Assembly: GCA_964387775.1 (NCBI GenBank)
Contig: CAYLZO010000146.1
Span: 1 to 13,390 of the forward strand
DNA length: 13,390 bases
Source of the DNA: CAYLZO01 sp964387775
GTDB taxonomy: Bacteria > Chloroflexota > Anaerolineae > JAAYZQ01
Direction: 5' to 3'
Positions 1 to 6,732 of this stretch are shown here, one piece after another. A model generated the notes under the pieces. That model was not told the origin of the DNA, ran no database searches, and was given only the letters and a program-made list of their open reading frames with translations. The translations under genes and the position numbers were made by a program. Numbering within the stretch: position 1 is the stretch's first letter; the number at the start of each line of letters is the position of its first letter.

Positions 1-1
1 G

Positions 2-2062
2 CCCCCGCCCCCCATCGAACTCACCCCCGACGAACAAACCCGCCTCGACGCCGCCCTCCGCCGCCACTTTGACCACGAGTCCTTCCGCCCCGGCCAGGCC
101 GAGGTGGTCGGCGCCGTGCTGCGCGGCGAGAGTGTGCTGGCCGTCATGCCCACCGGCTTTGGCAAGTCGCTCTGCTACCAACTGGCCGCCCTGCTGCTGC
201 CGGGCACGACCCTCGTCATCTCGCCCCTCATCGCCCTGATGAAGGACCAGCTCGACGGGCTGCCGTCCGACGTCGCCGCCCGGGCGACGACGCTCAACAG
301 CACGCTCGACGGCGCCGAGCTCGACGCGCGCCTGGCCCGCGCGTCCGCCGGCGGCTACAAGATGCTCTACGCCGCCCCCGAGCGCCTGCGCCAGCGCCCC
401 TTCCTCCACGCCCTGACGCGGGCCGGCATCTCGCTGCTCGTCGTGGACGAGGCCCACTGCGTCAGCCTGTGGGGCCACGATTTCCGGCCCGACTACCTGT
501 TCATCGCCAAAGCCTGGCACGAGCTGGCCCGCGAATCCGCTGCTCCGCCCATCCTGGCCATGACGGCCACGGCCACGCCCCGCGTCCGCGACGACGTGCA
601 GGCCGCCCTGTGCCCTATGAAACTGGCCGCCGTCGACGTGCACCGGCCCAACCTCCACCTGGAAGCCCGCGCCTTCAGCCGCGACCAGGAGAAGCAGCAG
701 GCCCTGCTCCAAATCTGTCGCGAGACCGAGGGCAGCGGCATCGTCTATGCCAACTCCCGCGCCAAGTGCGAGCAACTGGCCGAGCGGCTGCGCCGGGCCG
801 GGGTGTCGGCCAGCCACTACCACGCCGGCCTCGAGGACCGGGCCGCCGCCCAGGACCGCTTCATGGGCGACGAGGTCCGCGTCGTCGTCGCCACCGTCGC
901 CTTTGGCATGGGCGTCGACAAGGCCGACGTGCGCTTTATCGTCCACTACCACCCGCCCAAGGCCCTGGAGAATTACTACCAGGAGGCGGGCCGTGCCGGG
1001 CGCGACGGGCTGCCGGCCCGCTGCATCCTCTTTCACGCGCCCAGCGACAAGGCCAACCTGACCCGCTGGACGCGGCAGGACGCCCTCCAGGTCGAGTTCC
1101 TGCGGCGCGTCTATGCCGCGCTCCAGTACCGCCTGGGCGCCGGGGGCATCGGCCTGGTGACGCTGGCCGACCTGGAGCGCGACCTGGTGGCCGACCCGAC
1201 GCACCTGCGCGTCGCGGTCCATTTTTTGGAGACGGCCGGCCTGCTGTGGCGCGGCTTTGACCTGCCCCGCACGGCCATGCTGACGTTGTCCGCCCCTCTC
1301 CCTTCGGGGGGAGAGGGGACGGGGGTGAGGGGGGAAGCTGCCCGCTTTGTCAAAGCCGCCCGGCTGGTCCCCGGCCAGACCGTCTCCCGCGACCTGCTGG
1401 CCGTCAACCGCGAGGCCGGGCTCGACCCACGCACCGTCGAGGCCCAGATCCTGGCCTGGGAGGACGCCGGCTGGCTGGCCTACCGGGGCATCGGCCGCGA
1501 CATGCTGCTCGCCCTGCCCGAGCCGCCGGCCGATTCCCGCGAGCGGGTGGCCGCCCGGCTGGCCGACTATCGCGCCGGGCAGGATGGCCGCATCGCCGAG
1601 ATCATGAGCTACGCCGCGACCCGCCTCTGCCGCCACGGCTACATCAGCGCCTATTTCGGCGGCCGGCCGATTGAGCGCTGCGAATCGTGCGACAATTGCC
1701 TGGAACGAGCAGCCTCCCCCCCACCCCGACCCTCCCCCTCAAAGGGGGAGGGAGGCCAACTCCCCCGCCCTGGCAGGGAGGGGGTTGGGGGGAGGGTGAG
1801 TCCCCGCCCGGCGCAGGCCGACGACCCCACCGACTACGACGAGACCCTCTTTGAGCGCCTGCGCGCCTGGCGGCTGGAAACGGCGCGCGAGATCGAAAAG
1901 CCGCCCTACGTCGTCTTTCACGACGCCGTCCTAAAACGCATCGCCGCCGCCCGTCCGGCGACCCTCGACGAGCTGCTCGCCATCAAGGGTGTCGGCCCCC
2001 GCAAGCTGGAGCGGTACGGCCCGGCGGTGCTGGCCCTCGTCGCCGATGAACATCACGCCTAA
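2..2062 (+). CDS. recQ: RecQ-family ATP-dependent DNA helicase, 5'-partial
   Basis: This is a superfamily 2 helicase that unwinds 3'-tailed duplexes during recombination and repair. The frame is open to the window edge, and no ATG, GTG or TTG lies upstream of the GTG at 104. Motif 0 (FRPGQ, nt 83-97) also lies upstream of that GTG, so the gene starts outside the window. Counting from nt 2: Walker A PTGFGKS 50-56, DEAH 149-152 followed by the RecQ aromatic-loop region, TATATP 188-193, motif VI QEAGRAGRDG 327-336, zinc cysteines 543, 560, 563 and 566, and an HRDC-like domain at about 614-684. About 170 residues, probably winged-helix, separate the helicase core from the zinc module, whereas in E. 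coli RecQ the winged helix follows it. Two Pro/Gly-rich stretches (about 431-445 and 571-600) are encoded by palindromic repeats. The MscS-type gene starts 15 bases after the stop. The family call is very secure; the exact subfamily is inferred. Confidence 0.95.
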   Translation, partial: PPPPIELTPDEQTRLDAALRRHFDHESFRPGQAEVVGAVLRGESVLAVMPTGFGKSLCYQLAALLLPGTTLVISPLIALMKDQLDGLPSDVAARATTLNSTLDGAELDARLARASAGGYKMLYAAPERLRQRPFLHALTRAGISLLVVDEAHCVSLWGHDFRPDYLFIAKAWHELARESAAPPILAMTATATPRVRDDVQAALCPMKLAAVDVHRPNLHLEARAFSRDQEKQQALLQICRETEGSGIVYANSRAKCEQLAERLRRAGVSASHYHAGLEDRAAAQDRFMGDEVRVVVATVAFGMGVDKADVRFIVHYHPPKALENYYQEAGRAGRDGLPARCILFHAPSDKANLTRWTRQDALQVEFLRRVYAALQYRLGAGGIGLVTLADLERDLVADPTHLRVAVHFLETAGLLWRGFDLPRTAMLTLSAPLPSGGEGTGVRGEAARFVKAARLVPGQTVSRDLLAVNREAGLDPRTVEAQILAWEDAGWLAYRGIGRDMLLALPEPPADSRERVAARLADYRAGQDGRIAEIMSYAATRLCRHGYISAYFGGRPIERCESCDNCLERAASPPPRPSPSKGEGGQLPRPGREGVGGRVSPRPAQADDPTDYDETLFERLRAWRLETAREIEKPPYVVFHDAVLKRIAAARPATLDELLAIKGVGPRKLERYGPAVLALVADEHHA
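1293..1333 (+). repeat. Palindromic G/C-rich element inserted in frame in recQ (copy 1)
   Basis: A perfect 10-bp inverted repeat (1293-1302 with 1309-1318, loop of six bases) is followed by a G-rich tail to 1333. The reading frame passes straight through and encodes a Pro/Ser/Gly/Glu-rich stretch between two well-structured segments. The composition is unlike the flanking coding sequence. From memory, similar C-rich/G-rich hairpins with a GGGGTGAGG-type tail are dispersed in many bacterial genomes; that this is such a dispersed element is inferred. Confidence 0.75.
1713..1799 (+). repeat. Large palindromic element inserted in frame in recQ (copy 2)
   Basis: An outer stem of 15 bp with one mismatch (1713-1727 with 1781-1795) encloses two inner hairpins. 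The first is a perfect 9-bp stem (1730-1738 with 1744-1752, 5-base loop). The second is a 9-bp stem with one mismatch (1762-1770 with 1776-1784, 5-base loop). The folded form would be a three-way junction. The frame stays open and encodes about 28 Pro/Gly/Arg/Ser-rich residues, placed between the last zinc cysteine and the HRDC domain. It is related in style to the element at 1293 but is larger. Confidence 0.75.
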
Positions 2063-2077
2063 CAAAGGAGGATTTCA

Positions 2078-3187
2078 ATGGATTTCTTTGGATTTTCGCC
2101 CAGCGAGTGGCAGGAGATCGGCGTCGGCGTCGCCATCGTCGTGGGCGCGGCCATCGTGGCCCGCCTGGTGCTTTTCGTCCTGGACAAAGGCTTTAGCCAG
2201 TTCAGCCGCCGCACCCGCACCAATTTCGACGACGCCATCCTCGACGCCGTGCGCCTGCCCCTCCTGGGCCTGATCGTCACCCTGGCGCTCCAGTTTGCCC
2301 TGAGCGAGGTAACCTTCCTGACCGAAAAAGGCGAGACGAACCGCGACCACGTGCTTTTTGTCCTCTATCTGCTCGTCGGCTACCTCTTTGTGCACAAGCT
2401 CTTTAGCAACCTCTTGAGCTGGTACATGCGCGAGGTGGCCAAAAACACCGAATCCCACCTCGACGAGCAGGTCCTGCCCTTTTTCCGGCGGGTGATGATC
2501 ATCGTGTTGGGCCTGATCGCCTTCATCGTGCTGCTCAGCCACTTTGAGGTGGACGTCAGCGCCTTTGTCACCACGCTGGGCATCGGCTCGCTGGCCATCG
2601 CCCTGGCCGCCCAGGCCGCCCTGGCCGACACCATCACCGGCTTTGTGATCATGACCGATCGGCCCTTTGCCATCGGCGACCGCATCGAGATCCTGGAGCT
2701 CGACACCTGGGGCGACGTGCTGGACATCGGCCTGCGCAGCACGCGCATCCGCACCCGCGACAACCGGCTGGTCGTCGTGCCCAACTCGGTCATCGGCAAG
2801 AACCTCATCGTCAACCACTCGGTGCCCAGCACCGTCTACCGGGTGCAGACCCACGTGGGCGTGGCCTACGGCACCGACGTGGACCACGCCCGGAAAGTCC
2901 TCATCGAGGCCGTGCGCGCCCAGGATTGGGTCATGCACGACCAGCGCATCGAAGCGCTCTTTATCCAATGGGGCGACTCGGCCATGATCTTTCGCGTGCG
3001 CTGCTGGATCGAGCATTACGTCGAGACGCGGCGCATCATGGACAAGCTCAACTCCTGCCTCTACAAGGCCCTGAACGAGGCCGGCATCGACTCGCCCTTC
3101 CCGACGCGGACGCTCTACCACCGGGTGGCCCCGGAGGACCGAGACGGCCTGGTGGCCGTGTTGCGGGACGCCCGGCGGGACGAGTAG
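2078..3187 (+). CDS. MscS-family mechanosensitive ion channel
   Basis: This is probably an inner-membrane channel that opens under membrane tension and releases small solutes during hypo-osmotic shock. It has 369 residues, longer than E. coli MscS (286). Hydrophobic segments lie at about 13-35, 61-76, 91-113 and 136-155. They are followed by the Gly/Ala-rich pore helix at 165-192, with the family pattern LGIGSLAIALAAQ and then a DRPFAIGDRIEI stretch. The beta domain has the expected W-G-x-V and PNS motifs (about 211-238), and the alpha/beta C-terminal domain runs to about 350. The start is fixed by a strong AAAGGAGG at 2064-2071, six bases before the ATG. It sits 15 bases after recQ and 12 before the thioesterase gene, so co-transcription is likely. 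Ion selectivity cannot be read from the sequence. Confidence 0.93.
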   Translation: MDFFGFSPSEWQEIGVGVAIVVGAAIVARLVLFVLDKGFSQFSRRTRTNFDDAILDAVRLPLLGLIVTLALQFALSEVTFLTEKGETNRDHVLFVLYLLVGYLFVHKLFSNLLSWYMREVAKNTESHLDEQVLPFFRRVMIIVLGLIAFIVLLSHFEVDVSAFVTTLGIGSLAIALAAQAALADTITGFVIMTDRPFAIGDRIEILELDTWGDVLDIGLRSTRIRTRDNRLVVVPNSVIGKNLIVNHSVPSTVYRVQTHVGVAYGTDVDHARKVLIEAVRAQDWVMHDQRIEALFIQWGDSAMIFRVRCWIEHYVETRRIMDKLNSCLYKALNEAGIDSPFPTRTLYHRVAPEDRDGLVAVLRDARRDE

Positions 3188-3199
3188 CGGAGGGTCCAC

Positions 3200-3658
3200 G
3201 TGGAAAAACAGCCCAACTCGCGCATGTGCTTCGTCTGCGGCATCGAGAACCCCATTGGCCTGAACCTGCGCTTTTACACCGACGACGCGGGCCGCTGTGT
3301 CACCCACTTTCAGCCCCGGCCTGAGCACCAGGGCTATCCCGGCCACCTGCACGGTGGCCTGATCAGCACGCTGCTAGACGAAGCCATGGGCCGGGTTCTG
3401 GCTCATCAAAACGTGTGGGCCATGACCGGCCGCCTGGAGATCAAGTTCGCCAAGCCAGTGCCGCTCGACCAGGAATTGACCATCGTCGGCGAGCTGACGC
3501 GCAGCCGGTCTCGGGCCTACGAAGCCCGGGGCGAGATTCGGCTGCCAGACGGCGCGATACTGGTCGAAGGAAGCGGCCTCTACATCCGCATCCCGGACGA
3601 GGTGGTCGAGCAAGCCAAGTCAGAGCTCGATTTCTGGGAAGTGATCCCCGACGGATAG
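3200..3658 (+). CDS. PaaI-like hotdog-fold thioesterase
   Basis: This 152-residue protein of the 4HBT/PaaI superfamily probably hydrolyses an acyl-CoA thioester in the cytoplasm. The N-terminus has the CFVCG-x-xNP-x-GL signature (10-21) common in this subgroup. The hotdog helix carries HLHGG (49-53) and the acidic pair D60/E61, where the catalytic carboxylate usually lies. The following strand reads MTGRLEIKF, typical of the dimer core. The start is GTG, chosen because GGAGGG (3189-3194) precedes it by five bases. An ATG eight codons later has no ribosome site and would sit right at the CxxC signature. It lies 12 bases after the MscS-type gene and 10 before the sugar kinase. The substrate is unknown, and the neighbours do not suggest an acyl-CoA pathway. 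Confidence 0.9.
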   Translation: MEKQPNSRMCFVCGIENPIGLNLRFYTDDAGRCVTHFQPRPEHQGYPGHLHGGLISTLLDEAMGRVLAHQNVWAMTGRLEIKFAKPVPLDQELTIVGELTRSRSRAYEARGEIRLPDGAILVEGSGLYIRIPDEVVEQAKSELDFWEVIPDG

Positions 3659-3668
3659 GAGAAGATAC

Positions 3669-4661
3669 ATGGCAAAGAACGGAAAGGCGCACGCCGCGCC
3701 CTACACCCTGGGCGTCGACCTGGGCGGAACCAAGATCCTGGCCGCCGTCGTGGACCGGCAGGGCCGCATCGCCGCCGAGGCCAAATTCAAGACGCGGGCC
3801 AAGGAAGGGCCAAAGACCGTGATCCAGCGCATCGCGGACGCGGCCCGGCAGGCCGTGCGTCAAGCGGAGATCGATTGGCAGGACGTGCAGGGCTTGGGCA
3901 TCGGCGCGCCCGGCCCCCTCGATCCCCGAGAGGGGGTGGTGCTTCACGCGCCCAATCTGCCCGGCTGGGAGAACGTCCCCCTCGGTCCAAAGCTGGCCAA
4001 GGCCCTGGGCGTGCCTGTGTTCCTGGGAAACGACGTCAATCTGGGCACCCTAGGTGAGCACGCCCTCGGCGCCGGGCAGGGGACGCGGGACATGGTGGGC
4101 ATTTTCGTCGGCACCGGCGTCGGCGGCGGGCTGATCCTCGACGGCGAGCTGCGCACGGGCCACCGCCACGCCGCCGCCGAGATCGGGCACATGACCATCC
4201 TGGCCGACGGTCCGGTCTGTGGCTGCGGCAAGCGCGGCTGCCTGGAGGCCGTGGCCAGCCGCACGGCCATGGAGCGTGACATCCGCCTCGGGATTGCTGC
4301 TGGGCGAAAAACCGGGGCCGACAAGCTCCTGAAAGAGAAGGGCCGTCTCAGCAGCAATGTGCTGGCCAAGGCGCTGGACCAGGACGACCCCCTCGTGACA
4401 GAGGTCATGGGCCGGGCGCAGTGGTACCTGGGCCTCCACGCAGCTTCTGTCGTAAACTTGATAGACCCCGAGATGATCGTCTATGGCGGCGGCGTGGTCG
4501 AGGCCCTGGGTGACGAATTTCTGGAGCCAATCCGCGTCACCGCCCGCCAGTATTTCATTCAACAGACGGACGCCGACCGGGTGCAAATCGTCCCGGCCAA
4601 GCTGGGTGATTACGCCGGCGTGCTGGGGGCCGCTGTGCTCGCCCGCCAGCAAGGGGCATAG
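3669..4661 (+). CDS. ROK-family sugar kinase (probable glucokinase)
   Basis: This 330-residue ROK kinase would phosphorylate glucose or a related hexose or N-acetylhexosamine with ATP in the cytoplasm. Visible features are phosphate loop 1, GVDLGGTK (15-22); the catalytic Asp in LGNDVN (D122); phosphate loop 2, GTGVGGG (148-154); sugar-binding E171 and H174 in EIGHM; and the ROK zinc cluster CGCGKRGC (C184, C186, C191). Length and order match bacterial ROK glucokinases. ROK transcription factors carry an N-terminal helix-turn-helix, which is absent here. AGGAGA (3657-3662), overlapping the previous stop, precedes the ATG. It is the last gene of the recQ-MscS-thioesterase run. Glucokinase is the best guess; N-acetylglucosamine or mannose kinase cannot be excluded. 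Confidence 0.9.
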   Translation: MAKNGKAHAAPYTLGVDLGGTKILAAVVDRQGRIAAEAKFKTRAKEGPKTVIQRIADAARQAVRQAEIDWQDVQGLGIGAPGPLDPREGVVLHAPNLPGWENVPLGPKLAKALGVPVFLGNDVNLGTLGEHALGAGQGTRDMVGIFVGTGVGGGLILDGELRTGHRHAAAEIGHMTILADGPVCGCGKRGCLEAVASRTAMERDIRLGIAAGRKTGADKLLKEKGRLSSNVLAKALDQDDPLVTEVMGRAQWYLGLHAASVVNLIDPEMIVYGGGVVEALGDEFLEPIRVTARQYFIQQTDADRVQIVPAKLGDYAGVLGAAVLARQQGA

Positions 4662-4677
4662 CGGCGGGGTCGCACAT

Positions 4678-4706
4678 TTGCCCAACGCCCGATTCTCGGG
4701 TATAAT
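4678..4706 (+). promoter_or_regulatory. Sigma70-type promoter of the slipin gene
   Basis: TTGCCC (4678-4683), a 17-base spacer and a perfect TATAAT (4701-4706) lie upstream of the slipin ATG, giving a short leader of about 23 bases. A small inverted repeat, CCCGA/TCGGG, occupies the spacer next to the -10 box. It is too short to call an operator with confidence. Confidence 0.75.
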
Positions 4707-4735
4707 GGAACCATCGAGCTAAAGGAGGAAGCACC

Positions 4736-5527
4736 ATGGACGCGTTATTGGACATTCTTTTTTCAGGCCTCGGCGTCATCGTCGTGTTTGCCGTCCTGAT
4801 CGTGGCCTCGGCGGTCAAGATCGTCCAGGAATACGAGCGGGGCGTCATCTTTCGGCTGGGACGCTTGCAGGGGGCCAAGGGGCCGGGGCTCTTTTTCATC
4901 ATCCCCATCATCGACCGCATGATCAAAGTCGACTTGCGGGTCGTCACCCTGGACATCCCGTCTCAGGAAGCGATCACACGGGACAATGTCACAGTGCGGG
5001 TCAACGCCGTCTGCTACTTCCGCGTCATTGACCCCAACGACGCCGTCGTCCAGGTGGAGGACTTTCGCCGGGCGACGTGGCAGATCGCCCAGACGAGCCT
5101 GCGCTCGGTGCTGGGTCAGTCAGACCTGGACGAGCTGCTCATCCACCGCGACGAGATCAACCAAAAGTTGCAGCAGATCATCGACGAGGCCACCGAGCCG
5201 TGGGGCATCAAGGTCAGTATCGTCGAGGTCAAGGACGTCGAGCTGCCCGAGTCGATGAAGCGGGCCATGGCCCGCCAGGCCGAGGCCGAGCGTGAGAAGC
5301 GGGCCAAAATCATCCACGCCGAGGGTGAGTACAACGCCTCCCAAAAACTCCGGGACGCAGCAGGTGTGCTTGCCCAGGAGCCAGCGACGATCCAACTGCG
5401 TTATCTACAGACGCTGACCGAGATCGCCGTCGAAAAGAACTCGACCATCATCTTTCCCCTGCCCATCGAGTTCTTCCGGGCCTTTGCCGGCATCTTTGAA
5501 CAACAGGACAGGGACAGACTCGAATAA
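4736..5527 (+). CDS. Slipin/stomatin-like SPFH membrane protein
   Basis: This 263-residue protein has one N-terminal membrane segment (about 7-28) followed by an SPFH (band 7) domain. It has the slipin pattern QEYERGVIFRLGR (31-43), then GPGLFFIIPIID, and the 'RDNVTVRVNAVCYFRV' core. A charged coiled-coil region follows (about 172-205), then a C-terminal hydrophobic PLPIEFFRAF segment. Such proteins form membrane-attached oligomeric cages thought to organise lipid domains or regulate membrane proteases. A strong AAAGGAGG (4721-4728) lies seven bases before the ATG. The gene has its own promoter and terminator. Slipins are often paired with an NfeD gene; neither neighbour here (ROK kinase, convergent ruvB) is one. 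Confidence 0.94.
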   Translation: MDALLDILFSGLGVIVVFAVLIVASAVKIVQEYERGVIFRLGRLQGAKGPGLFFIIPIIDRMIKVDLRVVTLDIPSQEAITRDNVTVRVNAVCYFRVIDPNDAVVQVEDFRRATWQIAQTSLRSVLGQSDLDELLIHRDEINQKLQQIIDEATEPWGIKVSIVEVKDVELPESMKRAMARQAEAEREKRAKIIHAEGEYNASQKLRDAAGVLAQEPATIQLRYLQTLTEIAVEKNSTIIFPLPIEFFRAFAGIFEQQDRDRLE

Positions 5528-5549
5528 CGGACGTTCCTCCACATTCACG

Positions 5550-5582
5550 CGGGCCGGGCACACCAGTGCCCGGCCCGTTTTT
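5550..5582 (+). terminator. Rho-independent terminator of the slipin gene
   Basis: A perfect 12-bp stem (5550-5561 with 5566-5577), loop ACCA, is followed by five T. It starts 23 bases after the slipin stop. There is no A-run on the other side, so it does not obviously serve ruvB, which converges from the right. Confidence 0.92.
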
Positions 5583-5614
5583 GTCGCTTGATGGTCAGAT
5601 TGAACCCGGCCCGA

Positions 5615-6634
5615 CTAGAACAGCGTGGGCTGCGCCTCTTCCTTGTACTCGAAGCCCAGGTGCTCGTAGGCCCGGCGGGTGGCGACCCGCCCGCGCGGCG
5701 TGCGGTCCAGGAAGCCGAGTTGCAGCAGGTAGGGCTCCACCACGTCCATGATGGTATCGGGCTCCTCGGAGAGCGCCGCGCCGATGGTGTCGAGGCCCAC
5801 CGGCCCGCCGTCGAACTTGGCGATGATGGCCTCCAGCACGCGCCGGTCGATGTCGTCCAAGCCCAGGGGGTCCACCTCCAGGAGGGCCAGAGCGTCCTGG
5901 GCCACCTCCCGTGTGATCACGCCATCGGCGCGGACCTGGGCATAATCCCGCACCCGCTTGAGCAGGCGGTTGGCGACCCGCGGCGTGCCGCGCGCCCGGC
6001 GCGCGATCTCGGCCACGCCCTGCTCGTCAATCGACACGTCGAGGATGCCGGCCGAGCGGCGGACGATGGCCTGCATGGCCGCTTCGTCGTAGAAATCGAG
6101 GCGGTAGACGGCCCCAAATCGCGCCCGGAGGGGCGCCGTCATCAGCGCCAGACGCGTCGTCGCACCGACGATGGTGAAACGCGGCAGCTTCAGGCGGATG
6201 CTCCGAGCCCCGGGCCCCTTGCCGATGACGATGTCCAGGGCGTAATCCTCCATGGCCGGGTAAAGAACCTCTTCCACGACCCGGCCCAGGCGATGGACCT
6301 CGTCCACAAAGAGCACGTCCCCTTGGTGCAAGTTGGTCAGGATGGCGGCCAGGTCCCCGGCCCGCTCGATGGCCGGGCCGGCGGTGACCCGGATGTTGAC
6401 CCCCATCTCGTTGGCCACGACGTGGGCCAGCGTGGTCTTGCCCAGGCCGGGTGGGCCATAGATCAGCACGTGGTCCAGCGCCTCGCTGCGTCCCTGGGCC
6501 GCCTCGATGAGGATGCGCAGGTTCTCCTTGACCCGCTCCTGACCGATGTACTCATCCAAGCGCTGGGGCCGCAGGCCAACGTCCAGGCCCGTCTCCTCAG
6601 ACTTTTTTTCGGGTGACACGATCCGCTCTGCCAT
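5615..6634 (-). CDS. ruvB: Holliday junction branch-migration ATPase RuvB
   Basis: RuvB is the hexameric AAA+ motor that, with RuvA, drives branch migration of Holliday junctions. The protein has 339 residues, the usual size. It shows the RuvB N-terminus (LRPQRLDEYIGQ, 21-32), Walker A GPPGLGKT (60-67), Walker B LFVDEVH (108-114), sensor 1 GATTR (157-161), the arginine-finger segment LRARFG (169-174), and the C-terminal winged-helix domain with the conserved 'GFLDRTPRGR' DNA-binding motif. A GAGGAG Shine-Dalgarno precedes the ATG. It follows the radical SAM gene by about 100 bases, a gap that holds its own promoter. No ruvA or ruvC is seen beside it. Confidence 0.98.
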   Translation of the reverse strand: MAERIVSPEKKSEETGLDVGLRPQRLDEYIGQERVKENLRILIEAAQGRSEALDHVLIYGPPGLGKTTLAHVVANEMGVNIRVTAGPAIERAGDLAAILTNLHQGDVLFVDEVHRLGRVVEEVLYPAMEDYALDIVIGKGPGARSIRLKLPRFTIVGATTRLALMTAPLRARFGAVYRLDFYDEAAMQAIVRRSAGILDVSIDEQGVAEIARRARGTPRVANRLLKRVRDYAQVRADGVITREVAQDALALLEVDPLGLDDIDRRVLEAIIAKFDGGPVGLDTIGAALSEEPDTIMDVVEPYLLQLGFLDRTPRGRVATRRAYEHLGFEYKEEAQPTLF

Positions 6635-6663
6635 TCCGCTCCTCGTACTTGTTCGCTGCGGGC

Positions 6664-6692
6664 ATTATACCAAAAAGAGTAACTCGTGACGA
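6664..6692 (-). promoter_or_regulatory. Promoter of ruvB with extended -10
   Basis: On the minus strand, TATAAT (6664-6669) is preceded by TGG, giving an extended -10. TCGTCA (6687-6692), 17 bases further upstream, matches four of six consensus -35 positions. The leader to the ruvB ATG would be about 23 bases. The -35 box lies inside a degenerate 7-bp repeat tract. Confidence 0.7.
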
Positions 6693-6707
6693 ATGGCGAA
6701 TTGAGCC
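6680..6707. repeat. Degenerate 7-bp tandem repeat downstream of the radical SAM gene
   Basis: Four consecutive heptamers can be read, the middle two being TGACGAA and TGGCGAA, flanked by two weaker units. The tract starts 25 bases beyond the radical SAM stop codon and overlaps the ruvB -35 region. It is the weakest of the four heptamer tracts in the window. Confidence 0.4.
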
Positions 6708-6732
6708 TTGCGAAGGGCCTGCCCACGACAGG

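Noticed and set aside
104..106. GTG as the start of recQ
   Set aside because: It would remove the conserved FRPGQ motif encoded at 83-97. The frame is open to the window edge, so the gene starts upstream.
2075..3352. Long minus-strand open frame (425 codons) opposite the MscS-type gene
   Set aside because: It mirrors the real gene in a GC-rich region, is His/Asp/Val/Gly-rich without family motifs, and ends before the adjacent plus-strand gene starts making sense of it. The plus-strand frame has clear MscS motifs and a strong ribosome site.
4688..4700. Operator or terminator hairpin in the slipin promoter spacer
   Set aside because: A 5-bp stem in GC-rich DNA is expected by chance, and no T-run follows for a ROK-kinase terminator.
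5588..6616. Plus-strand open frame opposite ruvB
   Set aside because: Shadow of a textbook RuvB; no motif and no ribosome site.
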